From contig JAFYEA010000028.1 in NCBI GenBank assembly GCA_017544525.1, positions 1-64,000 on the forward strand: DNA of 64,000 nucleotides. Direction: 5' to 3'. Position 1 is the stretch's first letter, and the number at the start of each line of letters is the position of its first letter. Below the pieces are notes generated by a model that made no database searches, was not told the DNA's origin, and saw only the letters and a program-made list of their open reading frames with translations. This document shows positions 9,288 through 19,450 of this stretch, one piece after another. Position numbers and translations under genes: made by a program. Source of the DNA: Bacilli bacterium (GTDB lineage Bacteria; Bacillota_I; Bacilli_A; RF39; UBA660).

Positions 9288-9978
9288 TGAATTTAATAAA
9301 GTTAAAAAGATTAGGTTAATATTCTCACAAATATTAATTATTATTTCCATATATGTTATGTATAGAGTGAGTGATAAAGATATTTATGAATTGGTATTTA
9401 ATATAATACCTATTATTGGTATATTTGTTAGTATATTTTTTTCTGGCAGTATATGTGGGGAACTAGAGAGAGGAAATTTAAGATATTATTTAACTAAGCC
9501 TGTTAAAAGGTGGAAGATATATTTATCTAAATTAATATGTATTTATATATACATTCATATTAGTTTATTGTTTGTTATTATTACTTGTTGCATATTGAAA
9601 AAGAATATTGATGGTTTATTTATTGGTAAATATATGACTTATAGTATTCCTATATTTTTTATAGGTATATTTGTTTTATATCTATCTACTAAATTTAAAA
9701 GTCAATCTTTATGTACTGGGGTTAGTATATTCTTATTTAGTTTTTCTTTAATTATTAGTCAAGTATTGTTTGGTATTAAGTTTAATATTATTGAATATAC
9801 TTTTTTCCCTTATTTGGATTTTAGTTTATTTGATGATTTGGGTGTTTTAAAAAATATGAATAATGAATTGGGTATTCATTTAAGTATGAAAAGGGGAATT
9901 ATAATAGACATTATATATGGTGTATTGTTATATATTAGAGGAAATTTTTTATTCATAAAAAAAGATATTAGATATTAA
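9268..9978 (+). CDS. ABC-2 type transporter permease
   Basis: The 236-residue integral membrane protein has six predicted hydrophobic helices. After helix 2 a short motif CGELERGNLRYYLTKPVKR resembles the cytoplasmic loop of ABC-2 permeases, where the coupling helix contacts the ATPase. The ATG at 9268 follows GGGG inside the end of the ATPase gene; a TTG at 9259 is the only upstream alternative. It forms the membrane half of the exporter with the 8403 gene. It converges with cotJC and overlaps it by 4 bp. Confidence 0.8.
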   Translation: MIGLINNEFNKVKKIRLIFSQILIIISIYVMYRVSDKDIYELVFNIIPIIGIFVSIFFSGSICGELERGNLRYYLTKPVKRWKIYLSKLICIYIYIHISLLFVIITCCILKKNIDGLFIGKYMTYSIPIFFIGIFVLYLSTKFKSQSLCTGVSIFLFSFSLIISQVLFGIKFNIIEYTFFPYLDFSLFDDLGVLKNMNNELGIHLSMKRGIIIDIIYGVLLYIRGNFLFIKKDIRY

Positions 9979-10532
9979 TATCCTTTTTCTTTATAATAAT
10001 CTAATAATTCTTTAAATCTATTATAGTGTACGACTTCTCTTTGTCTTAAGAATGATAGAGGAGCAAGTAATGATTCATCATTTGTTAAATCCATTAGGTT
10101 TTCATATGTTGCGCGTGCTTTTTCTTCTGCGGCTAAATCTTCTTGCAGATCAACTATAGGGTTACCTGTAGATGCTATATATGCTGCTGTAAATGGAATT
10201 CCGTTAGAATCTGTTGGGTATACTCCTTTATTATGTTGTGTATACCATGAATCTAGGCCTTCTTTTTTTAATTCTTCTAATGAAGAGTTTTTTAACAGTT
10301 GATTAACCATAGTGCATATCATTTCTACATGCCCTAATTCTTCTGTTCCAATATCAGTAAGTAAAGCTTTTCCTCTTTCATCTGGCATTGAAAATCTTTG
10401 ACTTAAATATCTTAATGCGGCACCTAATTCTCCGTCCGGTCCTCCAAATTGACTTGTTAATAATTTTGCCATTCTTAAATCTTTCTTTTTAACATTTATT
10501 GGGTATTCTAACATTTTTTCATATTTAAACAT
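9975..10532 (-). CDS. cotJC: Manganese catalase family protein, CotJC-type spore coat component
   Basis: The 185-residue protein is a four-helix di-metal carboxylate protein of the Mn-catalase/CotJC family. Visible ligand motifs are GELGAAL (Glu35), EELGHVE (64-70), a later helix with EEKARATYE, and REVVHYNRF near the C-terminus. CotJC sits in the inner spore coat of Bacillus and probably destroys peroxide. The gene starts at TAATG, one base overlapping the upstream cotJB-like gene, with AAAGGAGG inside that gene's end. It forms a two-gene operon in the usual cotJ order. Confidence 0.93.
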   Translation of the reverse strand: MFKYEKMLEYPINVKKKDLRMAKLLTSQFGGPDGELGAALRYLSQRFSMPDERGKALLTDIGTEELGHVEMICTMVNQLLKNSSLEELKKEGLDSWYTQHNKGVYPTDSNGIPFTAAYIASTGNPIVDLQEDLAAEEKARATYENLMDLTNDESLLAPLSFLRQREVVHYNRFKELLDYYKEKGY

Positions 10533-10951
10533 TATTTACTACCTCCTTTATCCCAAGGCCAAGGATTTTTTATCCATGTCCATGTATCATTATTTGTTGT
10601 ATTCAATGAAGTTAGTGGACCATATGATGACTCATATTTGTTAATATATTCTTCTAAAATTCTTTTATTTTTTAAGTATTCGTTTAATATGCTTTGGTCA
10701 GTTGGATGAGTATCAAGGTATAGATTTAAGTCTTTTAATATAAAGGTATACATTTGAATTTTATATAAAAGCTTATCTTTTTCATTATTAACTGATAATT
10801 TATATACATGATTTTTATATTTCGAGTATATATTTTTAAAAATATTACCTTTATTAAATCCTTCTTCTATACTGTATAGTTGTGTTTCTCTATTGAAATT
10901 AATATTGTCAATTGAGTAATCAAAATAGTTGTTATTTTGATCAAAATACAT
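10532..10951 (-). CDS. cotJB: CotJB spore coat protein with CotJA-like N-terminal segment
   Basis: The C-terminal ~80 residues match CotJB, with LNLYLDTHPTDQ, a helix ending YGPL, and the terminal WIKNPWPWDKGG. The N-terminal ~55 residues (LYSIEEGFNKGNIFKNIY) resemble the short CotJA family, so the protein may be a natural CotJA-CotJB fusion. No separate cotJA lies upstream. The start is the ATG at 10951 with AAGGTG upstream; an in-frame GTG at 10960 is part of that ribosome site. The partner CotJC follows with a 1-bp overlap. Confidence 0.85.
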   Translation of the reverse strand: MYFDQNNNYFDYSIDNINFNRETQLYSIEEGFNKGNIFKNIYSKYKNHVYKLSVNNEKDKLLYKIQMYTFILKDLNLYLDTHPTDQSILNEYLKNKRILEEYINKYESSYGPLTSLNTTNNDTWTWIKNPWPWDKGGSK

Positions 10952-11090
10952 TTTTATCACCTTCCTAGACTATTGTATGAATGTGTTTTATTTATGGTAT
11001 AGACTAATTAAATAAAAAATAATGTAAAATATGCAAAAAAACTTGTATATAATTTTGATATAATGTTACAATTATTATGGTGAAGAAATT

Positions 11091-11540
11091 ATGCAATATA
11101 AAATAACATCTTATTCAGAGGACGATACAATTGAGTTGGCTGAAAATATTGAATCTGAGAAATTTCCTAATATGGTTATATGTCTTGAAGGAGATTTAGG
11201 TAGTGGTAAAACTATGTTTGCTAAAGCTTTTGCTAAGGCAAATGGTATAAATGAAAATATTACTTCTCCTACATTTACAATTATTAAAGAATATGAAGGA
11301 GAATTAAAATTATTCCATATGGATGTTTATAGATTAAGTGATATTAAACAAGATATTGGTATTGAAGAATATTTTACTAAAAAAGGTGTATGTATTATTG
11401 AATGGGCTGATTTAATTGAAGATATTTTACCTAAAAATAGGTTAGATATTAAAATAAAAATCATTGATGAAAATACTAGACAATTTGTAATTATTCCCCA
11501 TGGAAGTAAATACGAAGATTTATGTGAAAGAGTGCTTTGA
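11091..11540 (+). CDS. tsaE: tRNA threonylcarbamoyladenosine biosynthesis ATPase TsaE
   Basis: The 149-residue P-loop protein has Walker A GDLGSGKT near residues 33-40, the conserved TSPTF segment and the YRL and EWAD motifs typical of TsaE (YjeE/YdiB). It acts with TsaB and TsaD to transfer the threonylcarbamoyl group to A37 of ANN-decoding tRNAs; those partner genes are not in this window. TSPTF and EWAD are intact, so activity is expected. A TTGATATAAT -10 region precedes it. The gene ends with TGA at 11538, so TGA is a stop in this organism. Confidence 0.95.
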   Translation: MQYKITSYSEDDTIELAENIESEKFPNMVICLEGDLGSGKTMFAKAFAKANGINENITSPTFTIIKEYEGELKLFHMDVYRLSDIKQDIGIEEYFTKKGVCIIEWADLIEDILPKNRLDIKIKIIDENTRQFVIIPHGSKYEDLCERVL

Positions 11541-11602
11541 AACTCTTTTTTTTTATGTATTTTTGTTATAAAATATTATTAGAGAATAGAGGAGGATTTG
11601 TT

Positions 11603-13933
11603 ATGAGTGAATTTGAAAAAATAGACGCTTATTTTAGAGCAGCAAATTATTTATCATTGGGACAATTATATTTGAAGGCTAATCCTTTGTTAAAGGAACC
11701 TTTAAAACTTGAACATGTAAAACCAAATGTAGTAGGGCATTGGGGAACAGCTCCTGGACAAAATTTTATATATGTTCATTTAAATAGAATAATTAAGAAA
11801 TATGATTTAGATATGATATATATTTCTGGTCCTGGTCATGGGGGACAAGCAATAGTATCTAATACTTATTTGGAGGGTAGTTATACTGAAACTTATCCAA
11901 GTATTACTGAAGATGAAAAAGGAATGCAAAAATTGTTTAAGCAATTTAGTTTTCCTGGAGGTATTAGTTCTCATGTTGCGCCTGAGACACCTGGTAGTAT
12001 CAATGAAGGTGGAGAGTTAGGGTATAGTCTTGCCCATGCTTTTGGAGCAGTTCTTGATAATCCTGGGTTAATAGCTACTTGTGTTGTAGGAGATGGAGAA
12101 GCAGAAACAGGACCATTAGCAGCTTCTTGGCATTTAAATAAAATAATTAATCCTTTAACAGATGGTGTAGTTTTACCTATACTTCATTTAAATGGTTATA
12201 AGATTGCTAATCCAACTATTTTTGCTAGAATACCTGAAGAAGAATTAATTAAATTCTTTGAGGGATGTGGATGGAATCCATATATAGTTGAAGAAACTAA
12301 TACTATGAAATTGCATGAAGAAATGGCCAAAACATTAGATAAGTGTATTGAAGAAATTAAAGAGATTAAGTCTAAAACAAGATTAAATAAAAGAGCAGTA
12401 TTACCAATGATAATACTAAAGACTCCTAAAGGATGGACTGGACCTAAAGAAATTGATGGTAAAATGGTTGAAGGATCTTTTAGATCTCATCAAGTTCCAG
12501 TTGTTGTTAATAAAGCACATCCTGAAAATCTTCCTATATTAGAAGCGTGGTTAAAAAGTTATAGGCCTGAAGAATTATTTGATGAAAATGGAAGATTAAT
12601 TAAAGAATTAAGGGATTTAGCACCTGTTGGAGATAAACGTATGGGTATGAATCCACATGCGAATGGTGGTAAATTATTAGAAGAATTAAATATTCCGGAT
12701 TTTAGGGATTATGGTCTTGATATAAAAGAACGTGGTGAAGTAATTGCTCAAGATATGATGGAATTGGGTAAATTTATTAGGGATATTATTAAATTAAATG
12801 AAGATAAAAAGAACTTTAGAATTTTTGGACCTGATGAAGCTTTATCAAATAGATTAAATCATGTATTTGAAGTAACTAATAGACAATGGAATGGTATTAC
12901 ATTAGATACTGATGAATATTTAGATAATAGTGGTAGAGTAATTGATTCAGTCTTATCTGAACATATATGTGAAGGATTGCTTGAAGGATATTTATTAACT
13001 GGTAGACATGGATTTTTCCATAGTTATGAAGCATTTATTAGAATTGTTGATTCTATGGCTTCTCAACATGCCAAATGGTTAAAAGTTACTAAAGAGTTGC
13101 CTTGGAGAAGAGAAATTAGTTCATTAAATTATTTATTAGCATCTTATGTATGGCAACAAGATCATAATGGATTTACTCACCAAGATCCAGGATTCTTAAA
13201 TCATTTAGTTACTAAAAAAGCAGATATTGTTAGGATATATTTACCTGCGGACACTAATACATTAATATCTTGTTTTGATCATTGTATTAGAAGTAAGAAT
13301 TATATTAATGTAATTGTTGCCTCTAAACATCCTAGAAATCAATGGTTAACAATGGATGAAGCAATTAAACATTGCACTAAGGGATTAGGTAGATGGGAAT
13401 TTGCTAGTAATGATGAGGGATGTGAACCTGATTTAGTTATGGCTTCTTGTGGTGAAACACCTACTATTGAAGCATTAGCGGCAACTAAAATATTAAGAGA
13501 AAATTTCCCTGAACTTAAGATTAGATTTATTAATGTGGTTGATTTGATGAAATTAGAAAGTCCTGGAAATCATCCTCATGGATTAGATGAAGATGAGTTT
13601 GATAGTTTATTTACAAAGAAGAAACCAATTATATTTGCTTTCCATGGATATCCACATTTAATTCATCAACTTGCATATAAACGTACTAATAAGAATATGC
13701 ATGTTCATGGATATTTAGAAGAAGGAACAATAACAACAACATTTGATATGAAAGTTCAAAACAAATTGGATAGATATCATTTAGTAATGGATGCATTAAA
13801 GTATTTGCCTGAATTGGGTGATAGAAAATCTGCATTAATTGAATGGTGTAAGGATAAACTTATTGAACATAAAGAATATATTCAAGAATATGGTGAAGAT
13901 ATGCCTGAAATAAGAAATTGGACTTGGAAATAA
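11603..13933 (+). CDS. xfp: Xylulose-5-phosphate/fructose-6-phosphate phosphoketolase
   Basis: This 776-residue TDP enzyme cleaves xylulose-5-P (and usually fructose-6-P) with phosphate, giving acetyl-P plus glyceraldehyde-3-P or erythrose-4-P. It shows family landmarks [20 protein letters not shown], the TDP motif [22 protein letters not shown] and HQDPGFLNH. The length is normal for the family. The ATG at 11603 follows GAGGAGG; the upstream extension from 11537 lacks a ribosome site and overlaps the tsaE stop. Acetyl-P can go to acetyl-CoA through PduL (49167) or to ATP through acetate kinase (not in the window). The LRR gene begins 3 bp downstream. Confidence 0.97.
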   Translation: MSEFEKIDAYFRAANYLSLGQLYLKANPLLKEPLKLEHVKPNVVGHWGTAPGQNFIYVHLNRIIKKYDLDMIYISGPGHGGQAIVSNTYLEGSYTETYPSITEDEKGMQKLFKQFSFPGGISSHVAPETPGSINEGGELGYSLAHAFGAVLDNPGLIATCVVGDGEAETGPLAASWHLNKIINPLTDGVVLPILHLNGYKIANPTIFARIPEEELIKFFEGCGWNPYIVEETNTMKLHEEMAKTLDKCIEEIKEIKSKTRLNKRAVLPMIILKTPKGWTGPKEIDGKMVEGSFRSHQVPVVVNKAHPENLPILEAWLKSYRPEELFDENGRLIKELRDLAPVGDKRMGMNPHANGGKLLEELNIPDFRDYGLDIKERGEVIAQDMMELGKFIRDIIKLNEDKKNFRIFGPDEALSNRLNHVFEVTNRQWNGITLDTDEYLDNSGRVIDSVLSEHICEGLLEGYLLTGRHGFFHSYEAFIRIVDSMASQHAKWLKVTKELPWRREISSLNYLLASYVWQQDHNGFTHQDPGFLNHLVTKKADIVRIYLPADTNTLISCFDHCIRSKNYINVIVASKHPRNQWLTMDEAIKHCTKGLGRWEFASNDEGCEPDLVMASCGETPTIEALAATKILRENFPELKIRFINVVDLMKLESPGNHPHGLDEDEFDSLFTKKKPIIFAFHGYPHLIHQLAYKRTNKNMHVHGYLEEGTITTTFDMKVQNKLDRYHLVMDALKYLPELGDRKSALIEWCKDKLIEHKEYIQEYGEDMPEIRNWTWK

Positions 13934-13936
13934 AAA

Positions 13937-15757
13937 ATGAAAAAGAAGTTGTTGTATGGTTTGTTGTTATTTAGTCTTCCTGTTGTAGTATTTGCTGAAG
14001 GTGGAATAGATTTAGGAGCAGCTATTTTTGTAGAGTTGTTCTGTAGTATTCATATGACGGTATTTGTCTTATGGCCACTTGCTAAAATTATTACAAAAGA
14101 TGAATCAAAAGAAAAAGTTAGGAGTATGACTATTAAATTATTTATAATTAGAGCAATTATACTTGTAATAATAGATGTTATTAATCCTAATCTATTCTTT
14201 TTAGACTTTTTTGCGATATTTATTGGTGCATTTATATTAATACCTATTATGGGTTCTAAAGCAGGAAAAACTTTTGTAAAAGTAGGAAATATAGAAGCTA
14301 TTAATAGTATTACTGGTATTCCAACTGTACCAAACTATAAAGATGAAATGGCAAAGAGAGTTGGGTTAGTATTTACTAATGCAAATGAATATGATCAAAT
14401 GTATCAAATGAGTGAAAGCAATATGTTGGATACATTTATTAAAAGGGAATTAGAAAAGAATGGTTATAATGATAAATATATTCCATTTGAAATGATAAAA
14501 AGAAGAAAAGTATTGAATCTTATATTTGTATTCTTATTATTTATATTTATTGTTATGATTTTCTTCCATTTTCCAATATTAACTTATATTGTTGGAATTA
14601 TTGTATTATTTATATATTTAAAATTAAGTAGAAAATTCAATATAGTTAAATATATTAATAAAGAGATTACATCTAGACCTAGTGATAGTATGAAAAATAT
14701 TATTGCTAGTGTTATGTCTAATTGTACTGAAGAGAATAATAAGTCTTTATTATTTATTGGATCTTTAATTGCGATTATAGTCCCTTTGATTATGTTTATT
14801 AATCCTGTTATTCTTTATGAAGAAGCAGATGGGGGATATTATGTAAGATATTATGCATGGGGGCTTAAGGAGTATAAGACTGCTAGTATACCTAGTGAAC
14901 ACAATGGTAAACCAGTTGTTGGTTTGAGAGGAAATACTTTCTCTAATATGTATTTTTTAGAAAGTGTTGATTTACCTAATAGTATTAAAGTAATGAGGGG
15001 ACAAACGTTCAAAAATTGTTTTAAATTAAAAAATGTTGTATTACCAAGTAGCTTGGAATACTTAGGAGGAGGAGCTTTCTCTCATTGTGAGTCACTAGAA
15101 GGAATTGTTATTCCAGATTCTGTAACTGAAATTGGAGGGGAATCTTTTGAATATTGTTACTCTTTAAAAGAAGTAGTTTTACCTAAAAATTTAACTGAGA
15201 TTAAGGGTAATACATTTGAAGGATGTGAATCATTAGAGACTATTGAGATTCCTTCTTCTGTTACTAGAATAGGTGGGCATGCATTTTATGGATGTGAATC
15301 ATTATCAAATGTTATTATTAAAGAAGATAGTAAGTTAAATGAAATTGGTTCTTCTGCATTTAGACGTTGTGATTCATTAAGAACTATTTATTTACCTAAC
15401 AATGTTTATATAAATGAGAGGGCATTTAAGGAAAGTCCAACTACGATTTTACATTTTGGCGATGTTATTGATGAATATAATAAATATAGTTTAGTTTCTA
15501 TGTTTAATTTGAGATTAAATCAATCAGAGTCAATAGAATATAATAATCATAGAAAAACTGTTAATATTAAATTAAACAATATTGAAGATCTAGGGAATAA
15601 TGGTTATAGATTTGATTTTATAATTACTGGAGCTTTTAATAAGGAATTCTCTTTAAATAATATAGATTTTACTGAAACAGAAATAAATGAAGACATGAAA
15701 ATTAAATTAGAATACTATACTGGGGATTATATTGGGGTAAAAGTTTACCATTATTAG
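13937..15757 (+). CDS. Membrane protein with C-terminal BspA-type leucine-rich repeats
   Basis: This 606-residue protein begins with a signal-like helix (residues 1-20). Membrane helices follow near 30-50, 70-85, 90-105, 195-215 and 215-230, with one more at ~272-290. The C-terminal half carries about six 23-residue repeats of the LRR_5/BspA type (consensus AFxxCxSLExIxIPxSVTEIGxxAF), expected outside the cell. Between the helices lies a cytoplasmic ~90-residue segment. No Shine-Dalgarno is obvious; the gene starts 3 bp after phosphoketolase, suggesting coupling. The radical SAM gene follows after 11 bp, so it may belong to that operon. Confidence 0.8.
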   Translation: MKKKLLYGLLLFSLPVVVFAEGGIDLGAAIFVELFCSIHMTVFVLWPLAKIITKDESKEKVRSMTIKLFIIRAIILVIIDVINPNLFFLDFFAIFIGAFILIPIMGSKAGKTFVKVGNIEAINSITGIPTVPNYKDEMAKRVGLVFTNANEYDQMYQMSESNMLDTFIKRELEKNGYNDKYIPFEMIKRRKVLNLIFVFLLFIFIVMIFFHFPILTYIVGIIVLFIYLKLSRKFNIVKYINKEITSRPSDSMKNIIASVMSNCTEENNKSLLFIGSLIAIIVPLIMFINPVILYEEADGGYYVRYYAWGLKEYKTASIPSEHNGKPVVGLRGNTFSNMYFLESVDLPNSIKVMRGQTFKNCFKLKNVVLPSSLEYLGGGAFSHCESLEGIVIPDSVTEIGGESFEYCYSLKEVVLPKNLTEIKGNTFEGCESLETIEIPSSVTRIGGHAFYGCESLSNVIIKEDSKLNEIGSSAFRRCDSLRTIYLPNNVYINERAFKESPTTILHFGDVIDEYNKYSLVSMFNLRLNQSESIEYNNHRKTVNIKLNNIEDLGNNGYRFDFIITGAFNKEFSLNNIDFTETEINEDMKIKLEYYTGDYIGVKVYHY

Positions 15758-15768
15758 AGGGGGTATAT

Positions 15769-17514
15769 ATGGATAATAGATTTATTCATTTGTTATATGT
15801 TCCAACTATGGCATGTAATATGAGTTGTAAATATTGTTATTTGGAAGATAATACTAAAGAATTAAAAACTAAATATGGAGTTATAGATACTTTGGATTAT
15901 GCGATTAAGAAGTTTAAAAAGAGTAATGTTATTCCTTTTAATATATCTTTGCATGGTGGTGAAGTAACAACTTTAAATAAAAATGATTTTAATGATTTAA
16001 TAAAATATATTGATGAGTATTATAATGTTAATAAAGATTTGATTACTTCTAATGGATTTAAAGTAGGCAGACCTCATATTAAAACTAATCTATATGATAT
16101 TGATAAACATATAGATACTATAAAGAAATATAATGTATCTATTAGTGGTAGTTTGGATTTACCATTATCATTACATAATTTATATAGAGTTACTAAAGGA
16201 AATAAGGAAACTTTAAGTAAAATACTTAAAAACATTGAACTATTAAAAGATATTCCAAATAAAAAGAAAGTATCTGCAACTATATTTAAAGAGCATTATG
16301 ATAAGATAGATGAAATAGTGGAAGATATTAAATATTTAAATAAGAATACTTGTTTAGATATGAATGACTTTAATTTTATGATCGGTTTTGATTATAATTC
16401 TTGTGGATTATTGCATCATATGAGTGAAGAGGAACAAGTAAAATTTTATAATAGAATGCATAAAGAATTTGATGGGACTGATTTGGATAGTGGAGTAAAT
16501 GGCCCTTGGTTTGATGAATTTGGTCCTGAATATTGTACTAATTGTGATAATTGTGGTGAAAAATTTTTCTTACTTGAAAGAAATGGAGATATTTATTCTT
16601 GTGTAAGAGGGCAAAAAAATCCTGATTATTATTATGGTAATATATATAAAGATAGTGTTGATAAGATATTAAAGACTGCTTTTGAGAAGATATTTATGAA
16701 TCATAATAGATTACCTTTCAATGATGATTGTGCTAAGTGTGGATATTTATATTTATGTAAAACTGGATGTCCCTTTGTAAAGAATACTTATAATTCAAAT
16801 AAGAGTTATACTTGTTTATTACAACAAAAGTTATATAAAGATAGAAATTATAATAAAGATGTATATAATGATGATTTTGTATATTTATATACTTCTAAAA
16901 TGAGAAGTGATGTATTTGATAAATATTATCCTCAAAATAAAGAAAGTGATTATATGACACTTGAAGAGATAATTAAAAGTGACCCTAAATTAAAATATAT
17001 ATATGATAGTGAATCATTTATATTGAAGGTGGATAATTATGAGTATAAGTTATCTTCACAAATATTAAAAAATTTTAGTGATTTTGTATATATTACTCCT
17101 AAGAGTAAAATAAAAATATATATGAAGAAACATATGATAAATGAAGAAAGTGATTATCCTGAAAATAATTCATTATACATTATGTTATTAAGTGGTGATG
17201 AAGTTAAATATGGCGATGAAGAAAGAACTAAGCAAAGACATGTTATGACTCATCAAATATATAAAGGAGTTTTAGATAGTAATAAAAGCGATAAGAAAGG
17301 ATATTATGAATTTGATATAACTAATATAATTAAAGAGTATAAAGATTATATTTCAAAGACTAAAGCTAATAATTTATTTTTTACTACTTCTGCTTTAAGG
17401 GATTATCATTATACTAAGCAAAAGAATAATGCTTATTATCATATCCAAGCTATTAATTTACCTTTTCAAAATATTGAATTTTATTATATAGATAAGGAGT
17501 TAAAAAATGAATAA
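15769..17514 (+). CDS. Radical SAM/SPASM enzyme with long C-terminal extension
   Basis: The 581-residue protein has the CxxxCxxC cluster motif at Cys16, Cys20 and Cys23 and a GGE motif (LHGGE). A Cys-rich SPASM-type C-terminal region spans ~255-350 (CTNCDNC, YSCVRG, CAKCGYLYLCKTGCP), which would hold auxiliary Fe-S clusters. This is the layout of peptide/protein-modifying enzymes such as anaerobic sulfatase-maturating enzymes. About 230 further residues without recognised motif follow. The start follows AGAGGGGG, a strong ribosome site. The stop overlaps the next gene by 8 bp, suggesting that the small protein with a His/Ser-rich tail could be its substrate or partner (inference). Confidence 0.9.
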   Translation: MDNRFIHLLYVPTMACNMSCKYCYLEDNTKELKTKYGVIDTLDYAIKKFKKSNVIPFNISLHGGEVTTLNKNDFNDLIKYIDEYYNVNKDLITSNGFKVGRPHIKTNLYDIDKHIDTIKKYNVSISGSLDLPLSLHNLYRVTKGNKETLSKILKNIELLKDIPNKKKVSATIFKEHYDKIDEIVEDIKYLNKNTCLDMNDFNFMIGFDYNSCGLLHHMSEEEQVKFYNRMHKEFDGTDLDSGVNGPWFDEFGPEYCTNCDNCGEKFFLLERNGDIYSCVRGQKNPDYYYGNIYKDSVDKILKTAFEKIFMNHNRLPFNDDCAKCGYLYLCKTGCPFVKNTYNSNKSYTCLLQQKLYKDRNYNKDVYNDDFVYLYTSKMRSDVFDKYYPQNKESDYMTLEEIIKSDPKLKYIYDSESFILKVDNYEYKLSSQILKNFSDFVYITPKSKIKIYMKKHMINEESDYPENNSLYIMLLSGDEVKYGDEERTKQRHVMTHQIYKGVLDSNKSDKKGYYEFDITNIIKEYKDYISKTKANNLFFTTSALRDYHYTKQKNNAYYHIQAINLPFQNIEFYYIDKELKNE

Positions 17515-17875
17515 GGAACCTGAATCATATGAAGATTTAATTAGAATTAAAAGATGTGTTGATTTAACTAACTATTATAGTGTTACTAAGGAAGAATTAG
17601 AAACAATATATGAGTTTTTGAAGAACAATAAGAATGGAGAAGTTAAGTGTAATACTAATACTATTGCTTTGTTTAATGATAATAAAGCAGTTGAAAAAGT
17701 ATTTTGTGCTAAAAAGAACAACGCCAGTATAGATGGACTTATTATGAGTAATTTACTTTTTAATATTAAATATCACTATACTCCTTCATCTCATAGTAGT
17801 TATAGTAGTGGAGGTTCTTCTTCAAATGATAACAATAATAACAATAATAATAACAACAATAATAACAATAGATAG
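17507..17875 (+). CDS. Small protein with His/Ser/Gly and poly-Asn tail, possible radical SAM substrate
   Basis: The 122-residue product has an ordered N-terminal domain of ~90 residues with three cysteines (Cys17, and two near 48 and 67). A low-complexity tail then reads TPSSHSSYSSGGSSSND followed by 13 Asn and a final Arg. There is no signal peptide. The Asn codons are a mix of AAC and AAT, so the tract is only partly slippage-prone. The gene overlaps the end of the radical SAM gene by 8 bp and has AAGGAG upstream. The tail resembles the Ser/Gly/Trp-rich segment of the exported Tim44-like protein at 19451. A leader/core precursor is a hypothesis only; no family is recognised. Confidence 0.7.
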   Translation: MNKEPESYEDLIRIKRCVDLTNYYSVTKEELETIYEFLKNNKNGEVKCNTNTIALFNDNKAVEKVFCAKKNNASIDGLIMSNLLFNIKYHYTPSSHSSYSSGGSSSNDNNNNNNNNNNNNNR

Positions 17876-17886
17876 GTGAGTAGAGT

Positions 17887-18897
17887 ATGCCAAGAATTTC
17901 TGAAAAATCACATATTGAAAGATTAAATCAATATAAGATAAATATTAAAACCAAATATAATGCTGGAGATTTAACACTTGAAAGAAATACTGATAATTCT
18001 AAGAATGATGATGTAGAAAATGGTGTTATTCTTGAAAAGTCTTATTATATTAAAAACAAACTTGTTAATAAAATATATGATTTTGATCCAAGAATGACAT
18101 ATACATTTGTATCATGTAGTGAAGAAAATAAAGCTCATAAATGTCCTAATTGTGGAATGAGTGGTAAAGTTAAAGATTTTATTGATGGTTGTCCTTATTG
18201 TGGAACATATTATAACGTTGAATTTACTGATAAAGATTTAGGTCATAAATATCATTATGATAAGGTATTAAAAAGTAATAAGTATAGAATTATTACATTA
18301 CTTATAGATATATTAGTTAGTTTCTGTATAGTATTCTTCTTTGTATTTGCAGGTAGAAGAACGTTTAATGAGTATGATATATCTAAGATAATTATTTATA
18401 CTGCTATATTATCTATGTGTTTATATTATATATTCTATATAGCTGATGCATATGTAATATTAAAACCAATAGAAAAATATAAGGAAAAAATTAACAATAA
18501 GCAAAGGGAGTTTTGGGAAAGAACTAAGATTGATAAAAAAGTTTTCTTTAACAATTTAAATTATGAACTTAGTAATTATTACTATAGTAAAAATAATATA
18601 ATTGATTATGATATTATCGATTATATTGAGTTTAATGATTATAAAGAAAATGATAAATTATTAGTTGATGTTATATATGATGTTAGAATTGTATATTATG
18701 AAAATAATAAGATATTTTACAAAACTGTTAGAGATAAAATATCATTATTAAAACATGATAAACCTGTATTAGATTTAAAGGGTGGAACTAATTTAATAAA
18801 GTGTCCTAATTGTGGGGCATCAATTGATGCTAGTAAAGGTAAATGTGAACATTGCAATACTAGAGTTAATTATTTACAAGAATGGGTAATAAAATAA
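17887..18897 (+). CDS. Membrane protein with two zinc ribbons
   Basis: This 336-residue protein has a first zinc ribbon (KCPNCGMSGKVKDFIDGCPYCG) at ~83-106 and two membrane helices at ~138-160 and ~168-190. A ~100-residue domain resembles the ligand-binding fold of Tim44-like proteins. The C-terminal zinc ribbon (CPNCGASIDASKGKCEHC) is at ~303-320. The C-terminal order domain-ribbon-aromatic tail is also seen in the two convergent genes at 18921 and 19451, so the three look related. AGGTGAG precedes the ATG 11 bp after the small protein gene, so it is the last gene of the phosphoketolase/radical SAM unit. A bidirectional terminator follows. Confidence 0.75.
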   Translation: MPRISEKSHIERLNQYKINIKTKYNAGDLTLERNTDNSKNDDVENGVILEKSYYIKNKLVNKIYDFDPRMTYTFVSCSEENKAHKCPNCGMSGKVKDFIDGCPYCGTYYNVEFTDKDLGHKYHYDKVLKSNKYRIITLLIDILVSFCIVFFFVFAGRRTFNEYDISKIIIYTAILSMCLYYIFYIADAYVILKPIEKYKEKINNKQREFWERTKIDKKVFFNNLNYELSNYYYSKNNIIDYDIIDYIEFNDYKENDKLLVDVIYDVRIVYYENNKIFYKTVRDKISLLKHDKPVLDLKGGTNLIKCPNCGASIDASKGKCEHCNTRVNYLQEWVIK

Positions 18898-18924
18898 AAA
18901 AGAGAACTTAGGTTCTCTTTTTAA
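18898..18924 (+). terminator. Bidirectional terminator between convergent zinc-ribbon genes
   Basis: AAAGAGAAC/GTTCTCTTT stem with a TTAG loop, flanked by A and T runs on both sides, so it can serve both strands. Confidence 0.85.
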
Positions 18925-19448
18925 AATACATCTAATTTTGTAATTATATAATCATAATCTTTCATATTAATTATTTGCTTACAATACGGACATACTCCAG
19001 TACTATTAAGATTTAGTGTGTTTCCACAATTAGGGCATCTCTTTTCTGTTAATTCTTTGGTATTTAAATATTTAGTAAATATTATTTTGTGTTTTGTTTC
19101 TATTCTATGATCATTAATGCCTTTTACATAATCACCATTATCATCAACATAATAATCCATATATCTAGATATAAGAGTAACATAAATATTTATTTTTTCT
19201 CCATCATAAGAATAGTCTGTTATTTCTGTCGATTTTACATTCATTTCATCAAAGAGTCTTATATAGTTTTTTTCTTTGTATGTTTCTACTAAATTATTGA
19301 AATTATTATATACTTCTTCTGATAGATAATGTTTAACACTACTTAAATCATTATCCATAATAGCTGATAATAGCATTATGAATATATGATCTACTTTCGA
19401 TATAAATGTTGTTTCATTATAATTCTTATCATATTTTGTTATGTCCAT
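18921..19448 (-). CDS. Tim44-like domain protein with C-terminal zinc ribbon
   Basis: The 175-residue cytoplasmic protein carries a domain resembling Tim44 (alpha helix then beta sheet, with FNNLVETYKEKN, then strands ending IIFTKY). A ribbon RCPNCGNTLNLNSTGVCPYC follows at ~140-160 and an aromatic tail. It lacks the signal peptide and membrane helix of its neighbour at 19451, 2 bp upstream, of which it looks like a shortened paralogue. The start is the ATG at 19448 after GGGAGAG; a TTG at 19463 would only extend it through that site. Function unknown. Confidence 0.75.
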   Translation of the reverse strand: MDITKYDKNYNETTFISKVDHIFIMLLSAIMDNDLSSVKHYLSEEVYNNFNNLVETYKEKNYIRLFDEMNVKSTEITDYSYDGEKINIYVTLISRYMDYYVDDNGDYVKGINDHRIETKHKIIFTKYLNTKELTEKRCPNCGNTLNLNSTGVCPYCKQIINMKDYDYIITKLDVF

Positions 19449-19450
19449 TA

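Noticed and set aside
11537..11602. 22-residue N-terminal extension of phosphoketolase
   Set aside because: It overlaps the tsaE stop, has no ribosome site and adds a hydrophobic stretch not expected for this cytosolic enzyme.
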